Shown here: one piece after another, positions 25,641 through 33,820 of the stretch
Numbering within the stretch: the first letter of the stretch is position 1
Layout of the letters: every line of letters begins with the position of its first letter
DNA from: Brevundimonas poindexterae
Lineage (GTDB): Bacteria; Pseudomonadota; Alphaproteobacteria; Caulobacterales; Caulobacteraceae
Direction: 5' to 3'
Assembly (NCBI RefSeq): GCF_020524625.1
Contig: NZ_JAIVLL010000002.1
Coordinates: 62,001 to 126,000 of the forward strand
Length of the DNA: 64,000 nucleotides
The notes under the pieces: model-generated
Databases searched by the model: none
What the model saw: only the letters and a program-made list of their open reading frames with translations
Told to the model about the DNA's origin: nothing
Position numbers and translations under genes: made by a program

Positions 25641-26969
25641 CTACAGCGCGCGCAGTCGCGGCTCGGCCCGGGTTTCCAGCATCAGATGGGTGATCGCCCA
25701 CACCAGGGCGTCGGCGCGGTCCGGACTGGCGCCCGCCTCCCCGCTGCCGAGAGCCATCATGTCTTCTTCCAGCGCAGGGAGGGGCGCGCAGTGCACCACC
25801 CGCCCCTGTTCATAGAGGGCCGCGACCGGCTCGGCCCGCGCCCGCTTCGAGCGCGTCGCATGCACCGACAGGACCGGACATCGGCATCCGCCCTGTACCA
25901 GCAGGGTCCGCACCATATCCCCGCCCTGATTGACCTCGGCGATCACGGCCGCGGCCTGCTCGCGCCGCACCACCTCGGCCACGATCCGGGCCCAGGCGGC
26001 GGGCGACCGACCCCGAACCGTCTCGTCGGCCAGCACATAGGCCCGGCGATCCCGCCGCCCGGCCACCACGATTCCACAGGCATCGCCATGGGCGGTCGCC
26101 GGCGGGTCCACCGCCACTACCACCCGGTCCAGCGTCACAGGACGACTGCCCCTCGCTCGCGCCAGATCCTCGGCCCGGAACAGCGCCCCGTCGGTCTCGA
26201 TGATCCGGCCGTCCAGCTCCTGTGCCTCCAGCCGGGTTCCCGCATAGAGCGCCTTCAGATGGTCCAGAAACCCCGGCGCCAGATTGCCCGCATTCACGGC
26301 CGTGCCGGCCCGGCTGACCTCCAGACCCGGCTCGGCCAGCAGCCGCCTCAAGGCAGGCATGGGACGGGGCGTTGTCGTCACCACCAGTTGCGGGGCCTCG
26401 CCCAGCCGCAGCGCAAATCTCAATGTGTTCAGCGTCCGCTCCGGCGTCCGCCAGGCGCAGAATTCGTCCACCCAGGCCGCATGAAACTGTGGCCCCCTCA
26501 GCGCGTCGGGGTCTTCGGCCGAATAGGCATAGGCCACCGATCCGTTCTTCCACTTCAGCCGCCGTCGACTGGCCTCCCACACGGGCCTCTGGTCAGCGGG
26601 TCCGAGGTTCCGTAGCCCCGAAGCCCCTTCGATCATCACCTCGCGCACGTCGTGAAGCGCCGGCCCCACGAGGGCCAGAACCCGCTTTTCACCCAGCGCC
26701 ACCCGGTTCAGCCACCACGCGCCGGCATAGGTCTTCCCCGATCCCCGCCCGCCCAGCAGCACCCAGGTTCGCCAGTCCACCGGCGGTCCGACCTGGTGAT
26801 CGTGAAGCCGCGGCAGGCTCGCAATCGCCCGCTTCAGTTCCTTCCGGGTCAAGTCCTCGGGCCGCACGGAGTCGTCCCACGGCAGCCCGATGGTGCTCCA
26901 TGCGGGATCGCAGCTCGGCCCGCAGGGCGTCCATTGCGGCGGGGTCGTCGGTGTCACCGGTCTCGTCAT
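25641..26969 (-). CDS. GTA gp2 terminase large subunit
   Basis: 442-residue packaging motor. Walker A is GGRGSGKT in WVLLGGRGSGKTYAGAWW; Walker B/catalytic Glu is in FHAAWVDEFCAW; the C-terminal RNase-H-like nuclease shows VVAVDPPATAHGD, AVIAEVNQGGD and SPDRADALVWA acidic residues. The first 34 residues overlap the gp1 frame and look unlike the family (TPTTPPQWTPCGPSCDPAWS); a GTG at 26867 starting VRPEDLTRKELKRAI is a reasonable alternative start. Followed by the head-spike base gene. Confidence 0.95.
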   Translation of the reverse strand: MTRPVTPTTPPQWTPCGPSCDPAWSTIGLPWDDSVRPEDLTRKELKRAIASLPRLHDHQVGPPVDWRTWVLLGGRGSGKTYAGAWWLNRVALGEKRVLALVGPALHDVREVMIEGASGLRNLGPADQRPVWEASRRRLKWKNGSVAYAYSAEDPDALRGPQFHAAWVDEFCAWRTPERTLNTLRFALRLGEAPQLVVTTTPRPMPALRRLLAEPGLEVSRAGTAVNAGNLAPGFLDHLKALYAGTRLEAQELDGRIIETDGALFRAEDLARARGSRPVTLDRVVVAVDPPATAHGDACGIVVAGRRDRRAYVLADETVRGRSPAAWARIVAEVVRREQAAAVIAEVNQGGDMVRTLLVQGGCRCPVLSVHATRSKRARAEPVAALYEQGRVVHCAPLPALEEDMMALGSGEAGASPDRADALVWAITHLMLETRAEPRLRAL

Positions 26970-27207
26970 CCCCCTCCCCGCCCGGGCTCGCCCCGTCCCG
27001 CGCCACCGCCGTCGTCAGACTGCCGACCAGTTTTGCCGCCCGCGCCACGCTGGCAATCGCCCGCGCATGGCGGTCCAGCCCGGCCACATCCTCATGTGAC
27101 AGGGGCACCTGCGGCAGCAGGTCTGCGATCCGCTCGATTTCCGAGTTGAGTATGGCGGTCAGGGCCGGGGCCCCGTCGTTTCCGCCGTCGTCGCTTTTTC
27201 CGGCCAT
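26689..27207 (-). CDS. GTA gp1 small terminase-like protein with overlapping 3' end
   Basis: First gene of the cluster, 172 residues as read. Residues 1-110 are helical and acidic (ALTAILNSEIERIADLLPQ, DRHARAIASVARAAKLVGSL, ALRAELRSRMEHHRAAVGRL), matching gp1, which acts as the small terminase in Rhodobacter GTA. The remaining 60 residues lie out of frame over the terminase 5' end, are Arg/Gly/Ala-rich, and look like a chance extension lacking a stop. The 281-base overlap is far larger than at any other junction here. Confidence 0.75.
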   Translation of the reverse strand: MAGKSDDGGNDGAPALTAILNSEIERIADLLPQVPLSHEDVAGLDRHARAIASVARAAKLVGSLTTAVARDGASPGGEGDDETGDTDDPAAMDALRAELRSRMEHHRAAVGRLRAARGLDPEGTEAGDCEPAAASRSPGRTAGGLANLGAAGRAGIGEDLCRRVVAEPGGAG

Positions 27208-27316
27208 GGATGAACCCTAGCCGACCAGCGTCCTCAGCCGCGCAAGTCGTCGCGACAAATATTCAAGCGGCTGTCTTCGCACCACTTTAGGGCGCCAGTC
27301 CGCATAGCTGCCGCTC

Positions 27317-29755
27317 TCAGCCCACCCGCGATACGGCCTCATCGGTCTGTGCGGCATCCATCAGGGCGCCGATGGTCTCCATCAGCTCGGCCACATGGAT
27401 CGGCTTGCCGACATGGGCATCCATCCCCGCAGCCTGGCACACGGCCACCTGCTCCGGCTGCACATTGGCCGTCAGGGCGATGATCGGAACCTGCCCGGCA
27501 GGCCCGCTCATCGCGCGGATTTCGCGGGTCGCCGTCAGTCCGTCCATGACCGGCATATGGACGTCCATCAGCACGAGATCATAGGCACCGCTCCGGACCG
27601 CCTCGACCGCTTCGGCGCCGTTCTCGACCACATCCAGTGACAGGCCGAGGCCCCCCATGATGGCCGACACCAGCTCGCGGTTGGCCGGCGCGTCGTCGGC
27701 CATCAGGATGCGCAGGGCCCCGTCAACCTCCATCACCGCCGCCCGGTCGCCCGCTTGCACGCCTTCGTCCACGGCCTTCAGCGGCACCTCGAACCAGAAG
27801 GTCGAGCCCTCGCCCGGTCGGCTGTCGACACCGATCTCGCCGCCCATCATCTCGATCAGTCGGCGGGAGATCGCCAGACCCAGCCCGGTCCCCCCGAACG
27901 TGCGGGTGGTCGAGGCGTCGGCCTGGACAAAGCGTCGGAACAGCTTGGCGGCCTTTTCCGGACTGATCCCGATTCCGGTGTCCGAGACCGCCACCCTTAG
28001 CCACCCGTCATCATAACGCGCCGAAACCCGGACCTCGCCTTGCGAGGTGAACTTGACGGCATTGGACAGGAAGTTCAGCGCCACCTGTCTCAGGCGGCCT
28101 TCATCGCCGACCACACCCGGTGGCAGGCTGTCATCCAGCTCGTGGACCAGCCTCAGCCCCTTGGCCTCACACTGGCTTTCGACAATTCCTGCGGCGGCCT
28201 CGACCAGCCCCCTCGGATCGAACGGCGTCGGGTCCAGCCCCACCGCATCCGCCTCCAGCTTGGAATAGTCCAGAATATCGTTGATCACGCCCAGCAGGGC
28301 ATCCGACGACGTGGCGATCCGGTCGACGTAGCGGCGCTCATCCGCCCCCAGCGCCTCAGACTTTTGCAGCAGGCCGGCAAAGCCGATGACGCTCGTCAGC
28401 GGGGTCCGCAGTTCGTGGCTCATATTGGCCAGGAATTCCGTCTTGGTGCGTGCCGCGGCCTCGGCCCGGTCGCGCTCGGCCTTCAGGTCGTCCTCAAGCG
28501 CCTTGGTCGCTGTGGCGTCGCGGATATTGTCCTGGATCTCGACGGGTCGGCCGTCCTCGTCCCACAGGATGCTGGGGTGGGCATCCATCCACTTGTAGCT
28601 ACCGTCCTTGGCAATCGCGCGGTAGCGAAGCTGCGGCGACACGCCTCCCGGCCCCGCAGCGATGAATTCGGCATAGGCCGCCGCAATCCGCGCATGGTCT
28701 TCCGGGTGCATCACGTCCCAGGTCCGGCGCCCGACAAGGTCCTCGGGCGTCCAGCCCATGAGGCGCTCGATCGCCGGCGACAGATAGCTGAGCGTGCCGT
28801 CCATTCCGAAGACGGCGATCACATCATGGGTCCGCTCGGCCAGGGTCCGGAAGGCGCGCTCGCTCTCGGCCACGGCACGGTGACTGCGCTCCTGTTCCGT
28901 GACGTCCTGAAACACGCCGAACAGGGCTGCGACGGAGCCATCGGCATTCCTCAGGGTATCCGCATGGCTCATGACCCAGCGGATCTCGCCGTCCGCGCGA
29001 CGCAGGCGAAGTCGCAACCTGAAGCCCTCGCCCGTCTCAAGGGCGTGCGCGACCGCCGCCTTCAGTACCGGCTGGTCGTCGGGGTGGTAAAAGGCCACCG
29101 CGTCACCATAGGTGGGATCAAAGGTCTCCCGGCTCACGCCATAGATGCGATAGACCTCGTCGGACCAGGTGACCTCCCGGGTCTCGCCGTCGAGGCGCCA
29201 CTGCCCCACCCCCGCCATCTCCTCGGCCAGCCGCAGCAGATCCAGTCGCTCGGTCATGCGCCGCGACTCTTCGGCCCGCTCGAGGAAGTCGACCGCCAGG
29301 GCACCGGCCTGCGCCAGCCCGTCCATCTGGCTCTCGTCGAATTCGGGATGAGGGCGAACATCCATCACGCCGACCGCCCCGATGGCTTCCCCCGCCGCAT
29401 TGCTGATGGTCGCTCCGGCAAAGAAGCGTAGATAAGGCTCCCCCACCACCATGGGGTGATGTTTCAAGGTCGGGTGTTCGCGCGCGTCGGGCACGATCAG
29501 GCTCGCCCCCGGCCCCTGCGCGACGAGGATGTCCGTCGCCGTCAGATCGCGCTGCATCTCTGCCGGACCCAGCGCGTCGGCCGGGCGCAGCCCGACGTTC
29601 GACCGGAACACGGTCTGGTGGCCGTCGATCACGGCAATCATCGCATGCGGCATGTCGTACAGCCGACAGACCATGGCGGTCAGCCGGTCGAGCGGAGAGT
29701 CCAGCTCGCGCGAGCCGGACATGATCGAGGCGCTCTTGCGGCGTTTTTCTCCCAT
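27317..29755 (-). CDS. Hybrid sensor histidine kinase (GAF-PAS-PAS-HisKA-HATPase-REC)
   Basis: 812 residues from the ATG at 29755; a longer frame to 29845 would overlap the cysteine-cluster gene. Order: GAF (about 20-165), two PAS/PAC repeats (about 185-300 and 310-425), coiled linker, HisKA with the phospho-His in FLANMSHELRTPL (H447), HATPase (N box NFLSNAVKFT, DTGIGI, GTGLGL), and a C-terminal receiver with MDVHMPVMDG (D731). No transmembrane segment, so it senses cytoplasmic signals. It lies immediately upstream of the GTA on the same strand, 109 bases from gp1. Input signal unknown. Confidence 0.93.
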   Translation of the reverse strand: MGEKRRKSASIMSGSRELDSPLDRLTAMVCRLYDMPHAMIAVIDGHQTVFRSNVGLRPADALGPAEMQRDLTATDILVAQGPGASLIVPDAREHPTLKHHPMVVGEPYLRFFAGATISNAAGEAIGAVGVMDVRPHPEFDESQMDGLAQAGALAVDFLERAEESRRMTERLDLLRLAEEMAGVGQWRLDGETREVTWSDEVYRIYGVSRETFDPTYGDAVAFYHPDDQPVLKAAVAHALETGEGFRLRLRLRRADGEIRWVMSHADTLRNADGSVAALFGVFQDVTEQERSHRAVAESERAFRTLAERTHDVIAVFGMDGTLSYLSPAIERLMGWTPEDLVGRRTWDVMHPEDHARIAAAYAEFIAAGPGGVSPQLRYRAIAKDGSYKWMDAHPSILWDEDGRPVEIQDNIRDATATKALEDDLKAERDRAEAAARTKTEFLANMSHELRTPLTSVIGFAGLLQKSEALGADERRYVDRIATSSDALLGVINDILDYSKLEADAVGLDPTPFDPRGLVEAAAGIVESQCEAKGLRLVHELDDSLPPGVVGDEGRLRQVALNFLSNAVKFTSQGEVRVSARYDDGWLRVAVSDTGIGISPEKAAKLFRRFVQADASTTRTFGGTGLGLAISRRLIEMMGGEIGVDSRPGEGSTFWFEVPLKAVDEGVQAGDRAAVMEVDGALRILMADDAPANRELVSAIMGGLGLSLDVVENGAEAVEAVRSGAYDLVLMDVHMPVMDGLTATREIRAMSGPAGQVPIIALTANVQPEQVAVCQAAGMDAHVGKPIHVAELMETIGALMDAAQTDEAVSRVG

Positions 29756-29770
29756 CCGACAAGTGTCGGA
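29755..29770. promoter_or_regulatory. Inverted repeat at the kinase start codon
   Basis: TCCGACA and TGTCGGA arms around a 2-base centre, directly abutting and overlapping by one base the ATG of the hybrid kinase. A repressor site or a small RNA hairpin blocking initiation would both fit. AT-rich sequence (CAAAAAG...AAATTTTG) lies just upstream, as in a promoter. Confidence 0.45.
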
Positions 29771-29789
29771 CAAAAAGCCGAAATTTTGG

Positions 29790-30263
29790 TTAGCGGCGAC
29801 CGCCGGTATCCGGACCGCGTTCCGCCATCCACTCCGGCGCCTCATACGCCAGGGCGTCCTCCGGCTCGTCGAGGGTCAGTTCCGATACCGTCTGCCCGCG
29901 GATCGAAACCCCGGCCGTATGAACCGTTTCCGGATCGCCCGAGACCAGCGGATGCCAGTCCGCCAGACTCCGCCCCTCGGCCAGCCGCCGGTAGGCACAG
30001 GACAGCGGCATCCACTTCAGCTGCGCCACATTGCCCGGCGTCAGCTTGATACAGTCCGGCACATGCTGCTCCCGCTCCGCATAGTTGGAACAGGCGCAGG
30101 TCCCGGAATCGAACAGCTTGCAGTGCACCCTGGTCGGCACGACCTCGCCCGTGTCCTCGTCCTCGAACCGCACCAGACAGCACAGCCCGCACCCGTCACA
30201 CAGCGCCTCCCATTCCTCGGGCGACATCTGTTCCAGGGTCTTCGTTTCCCAGAAGGGCTTCAT
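29790..30263 (-). CDS. YcgN-type (UPF0260) cysteine-cluster protein
   Basis: 157 residues from the ATG at 30263. The Cys pattern [21 protein letters not shown], then [23 protein letters not shown] and PLSCAYR matches the UPF0260/YkgJ family, which probably binds iron or zinc through CxxCxxCC; the function is not known. [13 protein letters not shown] is the usual C-terminal motif. It ends 34 bases before the kinase start on the same strand. Its start codon sits 2 bases from the flanking palindromic repeat. Confidence 0.93.
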   Translation of the reverse strand: MKPFWETKTLEQMSPEEWEALCDGCGLCCLVRFEDEDTGEVVPTRVHCKLFDSGTCACSNYAEREQHVPDCIKLTPGNVAQLKWMPLSCAYRRLAEGRSLADWHPLVSGDPETVHTAGVSIRGQTVSELTLDEPEDALAYEAPEWMAERGPDTGGRR

Positions 30264-30265
30264 CA

Positions 30266-30320
30266 GATCCTCCCCCGTGCAACGGGGGAGGGGGACCACG
30301 GAGTGGTGGAGGGGGCGAAA
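30266..30320. repeat. Palindromic repeat, left copy beside the DUF559 gene
   Basis: GATCCTCCCCCG, TGCAA, CGGGGGAGGGGG, ACCACGGAGTGGT, GGAGGGGGCGAAA: two adjacent stems. It is the mirror image of the copy at 30711-30770 and is also found in the capsid gene at 18663-18713. Confidence 0.9.
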
Positions 30321-30338
30321 GCGTGCACTAACTGATCC

Positions 30339-30671
30339 ATGAGAGCCCCGGTTCTTACCCAGAAACGTGCACGACGTCTCCGTCGGAAAATGTCGCTGCC
30401 GGAAGTTCTCCTCTGGCAGAGCCTACGGGGACGCGGCTTTCGTCGCCAGCACCCGGTCGTTCCCTTCATTCTCGACTACTTCTGCTCCAGCGCCCGCCTC
30501 GCCATCGAGGTCGATGGCCTCCAGCACGAGGCCCGAGCGGATCAGGATGCCAGGCGCGACGCACATCTTCTGGGTTTGGGCATCCAGACGCTTCGCATTC
30601 CCGCATCTGAAGTCCTGCGTGACCCTGACGGGGCGGCGGAGCGCATTCTGGGACATCTCAACACAGACTAG
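30339..30671 (+). CDS. DUF559 / very-short-patch-repair-like endonuclease
   Basis: 110 residues. [55 protein letters not shown] order is the DUF559 signature: the LPE helix, then the PD-(D/E)XK-like site FILDYFC...IEVDG (Asp, Glu, then Lys/His side). The family is related to Vsr nucleases and its members are widespread, often single copies beside repeats. The gene is bracketed by inverted copies of one palindromic repeat. Role unknown. Confidence 0.9.
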   Translation: MRAPVLTQKRARRLRRKMSLPEVLLWQSLRGRGFRRQHPVVPFILDYFCSSARLAIEVDGLQHEARADQDARRDAHLLGLGIQTLRIPASEVLRDPDGAAERILGHLNTD

Positions 30672-30710
30672 GGTGGAAACTCTCGACCGAACCCCTTAAG
30701 TCAGCCCTCG

Positions 30711-30770
30711 TTTCCGCCCCCTCCACCACGCCTTGCGTGGTCCCCCTCCCCCGCTGCGCAGGGGAGGATT
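30711..30770. repeat. Palindromic repeat, right (inverted) copy
   Basis: TTTCCGCCCCCTCCACCACG, CCTTGCGTGGT, CCCCCTCCCCCG, CTGCG, CAGGGGAGGATT: inverse of the copy at 30266-30320. It ends 12 bases before the ABC-F start and supplies the GGGGAGGA that may serve as its ribosome-binding site. Confidence 0.9.
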
Positions 30771-30781
30771 CAGGTATAACC

Positions 30782-32614
30782 ATGGCCGCGCGCCCTCCTC
30801 TTGTCGCCCTCAAGGACGTCCGTCTCCAGGACGGCCCCCGTCCCCTGTTCGAGGGGGTCGACATCGCCATCGAGCCGCGCACCCGCGCCTGCCTCGTCGG
30901 CCGCAACGGTGCCGGCAAATCGACCCTGATGAAGATCATCATGGGCCAGGTCGAACCCGACTCGGGCGAGCGGGCGGTCCAGTCCGGCATCCGCTTCGCC
31001 AATGTGCCCCAGGAACCCGTCATCACGGGCGACACCCTGCTCGACTATGCCACGTCTGGCGAAGCCGAGCCGTGGACGGCCGAGGCCTGGCTGGACACCT
31101 TCGGGCTCGATCCGGCCAAGCCGGCGGTCAATCTGTCGGGGGGCGAGATCCGCCGCGCCGCCCTGGCCAAGGCCTTCGCCGAAGAGCCCGACCTCATGCT
31201 CCTCGACGAGCCGACCAACCACCTCGACATCCTCGCCATCGAAAAGCTGGAAGAAGAGCTGATCTCGGCCCGCTGCGCCGTACTGGTCGTCAGCCACGAC
31301 CGCGCCTTCCTCAACCGCGTCACCCAGACCTGCCACTGGCTGGAGGGCCGCCGCGTCCGCAGCCTCAACAAGAGTTTCAACGCCTTCGACGAATGGGCCA
31401 CCAAGGTCACCGAGGGAGAGGCCGAGTCGCTGCGCCGCCTGTCGAAGACGATCGAGCGCGAGACCGAGACCTTCTACCGCTCTATCACCGCCCGTCGTAC
31501 CCGCAACGAGGGCCGGGCCCGGTCGCTGGCGGCTCTGCGGGCCGAGCGCGCCGAACGGCTGAAGGATGTGCCGCGCGACCTGCAGCTCGGCGTCGACTCC
31601 GGCGCCCTGTCGGGCAAGCTGGTCGCCGACCTCAAGGGCGTCTCCAAGACCTTCGGCGACCGTACTGTCATCAAGCCCTTCACCACCCGCATCGTCCGCG
31701 GCGACCGGCTCGCCATCGTCGGCCCCAACGGCGCGGGCAAGACCACCCTGGTCAAGATCCTGCTCGGTGAGCTCGCTCCCGACCAGGGCACGGTCAAGCT
31801 CGGCGCCAACCTCGAGCCGGTCTATCTCGACCAGTCCCGCGAGGGGCTGCGCTCTGACACGACCCTGTGGGACGCGCTCACCCCCGGCGGCGGCGACTCC
31901 ATCCTCGTGCGCGGCGTGTCCAAACACGTCGCCGCCTATGCCAAGGACTTCCTGTTCCAGGAGGGCCAGCTGCGCCAGCCGATCTCCACCCTGTCGGGCG
32001 GCGAGCGTAACCGGCTGCTTCTGGCCCGGGCGCTGGCCAAGCCGGCCAACATGCTGGTGCTCGACGAACCGACCAACGACCTCGACATGGACACGCTCGA
32101 CAAGCTGGAAGAGCTGCTCGAGTCCTATGACGGCACCTTGATCCTCGTCAGCCACGACCGCGATTTCGTCGACCGCCTCGCCACCTCGACCATCGCTATG
32201 AACGGCCGCGGCGACATCGTCGAGACGCCCGGTGGCTGGACCGACTTCATCCGCCAGAACCCCGGCTTCCTGCAGGCCGGCGTCAACCCGCGCCCCCAGG
32301 ACGCCGAGGCCGCCCGGCGCGCGGCCGCAAACCCCGCCCCCGCCAGCGGGACGGCCCCTGCGGCGCCGAAGAAGCCTGCCAAACTTTCGTTCAAGGACGC
32401 GCATCGGCTCAAGGAGATCGAGGGCCTGATGGAAACCCTGCCCGCCGACATCGCCCGCCACGACGCCACATTGGCCGATCCCGACCTCTACGCCCGCGAT
32501 CCCAAGGCCTTCGACCGTGCCATGACCAACGCCGCCCGCGCCCGGGCCCAGCTTGAGGCAATCGAGGCCGAATGGCTGGAACTGGAAGAAAAGAAGGCCG
32601 CGCTCGAAGGCTGA
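30782..32614 (+). CDS. uup: ABC-F ATPase, Uup type
   Basis: 610 residues starting at the ATG at 30782. Two ABC domains: Walker A GRNGAGKST with LSGGEIRRAALAKA and LLDEPTNHLD, then GPNGAGKTT with LSGGERNRLLLARA and VLDEPTNDLD. A linker (RETETFYRSITARRTRNEGRARS) separates them and a C-terminal coiled coil (LKEIEGLMETLPADIARHD to the end) marks the Uup subgroup, which binds DNA or ribosomes. No membrane domain, so it is not a transporter. Confidence 0.93.
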   Translation: MAARPPLVALKDVRLQDGPRPLFEGVDIAIEPRTRACLVGRNGAGKSTLMKIIMGQVEPDSGERAVQSGIRFANVPQEPVITGDTLLDYATSGEAEPWTAEAWLDTFGLDPAKPAVNLSGGEIRRAALAKAFAEEPDLMLLDEPTNHLDILAIEKLEEELISARCAVLVVSHDRAFLNRVTQTCHWLEGRRVRSLNKSFNAFDEWATKVTEGEAESLRRLSKTIERETETFYRSITARRTRNEGRARSLAALRAERAERLKDVPRDLQLGVDSGALSGKLVADLKGVSKTFGDRTVIKPFTTRIVRGDRLAIVGPNGAGKTTLVKILLGELAPDQGTVKLGANLEPVYLDQSREGLRSDTTLWDALTPGGGDSILVRGVSKHVAAYAKDFLFQEGQLRQPISTLSGGERNRLLLARALAKPANMLVLDEPTNDLDMDTLDKLEELLESYDGTLILVSHDRDFVDRLATSTIAMNGRGDIVETPGGWTDFIRQNPGFLQAGVNPRPQDAEAARRAAANPAPASGTAPAAPKKPAKLSFKDAHRLKEIEGLMETLPADIARHDATLADPDLYARDPKAFDRAMTNAARARAQLEAIEAEWLELEEKKAALEG

Positions 32615-33210
32615 TCTGGATTCTGTGGACGGATCAAATCGCTGAATTTTCGTAGCTTCGGGACACTGTCCCCAGACTGTCCCCGACTTATGCACCGGAC
32701 GGGGCGGAAATCCCCACAGGGCGGGCATTTCGGGCGCTTGCCGAATAGCGGATTTCGTCGGAACGTCAACGGGCCGAGGGACACGGCAGCGCGGAAAACC
32801 GGGGAGACCCGGGGCTCAAGGCGAACCGGTCCGGCTCTCGGATCCCGCGTAACGGGCGATCTCCGGATCGTAACGGACGCGGGACCGGATCAAGGCTTCG
32901 AGGCAGGGTTTCGGCCCGCACCCCGGGGAACCGGATCGGGATCGGAAGACGGCGCAGGCCAGACCTGCGGGACGCTACCGGACCAGAGCCGCAGGATACA
33001 GCCGACCGTCACCGGGGTTCGCTCCGCTGACGCCCAGGCCAGGGTCCCGACCTCAATGGCCAAGTCCAACCCGGACTTGGCGAGGGCACGAAGCGCAACG
33101 GTTCGACCGGGCGGTTCGTGCCCTCGCTCAATTCCGGCCCAGGCTTTCCGGCCCTTCCCCCGTGCTGCTTGCGATGACAGACTGCCGTTCGACCAGAACG
33201 GGAGACCTTC
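32615..33210. other. 596-base non-coding stretch
   Basis: No convincing gene. The 176-residue plus-strand frame at 32690-33220 is Arg/Gly/Pro-rich with no family pattern and runs past the next start, so I treat it as chance. The stretch contains a doubled ACTGTCCCC near 32663-32682, several CGGATC units around 32840-32900, and a strong stem-loop at 33080-33127. An untranslated RNA or decayed gene is possible. Confidence 0.5.
33080..33127. repeat. 13-bp inverted repeat with 22-base loop
   Basis: GCGAGGGCACGAA (33080-33092) and TTCGTGCCCTCGC (33115-33127) are exact complements. The flanks also pair partly (CCGGACTTG and CAATTCCGG). It lies 84 bases upstream of the exported protein gene at 33211. 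There is no T run after it, so it is not a standard terminator. Confidence 0.7.
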
Positions 33211-33783
33211 ATGCGCCTGACCCTCGCGCTCGCCGCCGCCCTCGCCATCCCGGCCCTGATGCCGGACGCGGCTCAGGCCCAGGAACGCCCCCCGGCCTAC
33301 ACCAATGCCGAGGCCTGCCTCCGGGACCGCGCCGCCGACGCCGTGGCCGCCGGCAGCGGAGCCGCCGACGCTGCGAATTTCCTGCTCAACTATCTCTGTG
33401 CCGAACAGGTCAGCTATGCGACGGCCTATGAGAACAATTCCCTGATCATGACGGCCTTCGACGGCATGTCCTCCCTGATCGCTTCAGAGGAAGAAGAACA
33501 GTTCGCCCACGCTGATGAAACATATGTGGCCGTCGACCTTTCGGGTGCGCCCGTACAGGAAGAGGCGGGTCATATCGACGAGTTTTCCATCAACCCGTTC
33601 GAGAATATGTACGTCGACCCGGTGACCGGAGAGATGAAGACGTCGGACCCTGACATGGCGATGTCAACCATGATGCCTGTAATGAGCCAGTTCATGGGCA
33701 GCCAGATGGGTGGATTGAATGGCCAGCCCCCGCTGTTCCTCCGCGTCTTTGCCGGCGAACTCGTTCTCCAGCAGCGGCGCTGA
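33211..33783 (+). CDS. Unidentified exported protein
   Basis: 190 residues with a signal peptide (RLTLALAAALAIPALMPDAAQAQ). The mature N terminus has a Cys pair (EACLRDRAAD, NYLCAEQ) around a short helix; the C-terminal half is Met-rich (DMAMSTMMPVMSQFMGSQMGG). No family recognised. GAGA lies upstream of the ATG. It precedes the substrate-binding lipoprotein by 37 bases. Confidence 0.75.
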   Translation: MRLTLALAAALAIPALMPDAAQAQERPPAYTNAEACLRDRAADAVAAGSGAADAANFLLNYLCAEQVSYATAYENNSLIMTAFDGMSSLIASEEEEQFAHADETYVAVDLSGAPVQEEAGHIDEFSINPFENMYVDPVTGEMKTSDPDMAMSTMMPVMSQFMGSQMGGLNGQPPLFLRVFAGELVLQQRR

Positions 33784-33820
33784 CCCGTCCCTTTCCTTCG
33801 CGGGATTCCCCCCCTAAACC

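Noticed and set aside
9628..27207. An intact or remnant prophage
   Set aside because: Gene order and protein types match a GTA; no integrase, repressor, replication, holin or attachment repeats are seen around it.
30770..32728. 652-codon minus-strand frame over the ABC-F gene
   Set aside because: Complete ABC-F motifs are read on the plus strand; the antisense frame has no family pattern and starts in the non-coding stretch.
32690..33220. 176-codon plus-strand frame in the 596-base stretch
   Set aside because: Low-complexity Arg/Gly/Pro/Thr content, no RBS, and it runs past the start of the exported protein gene at 33211.
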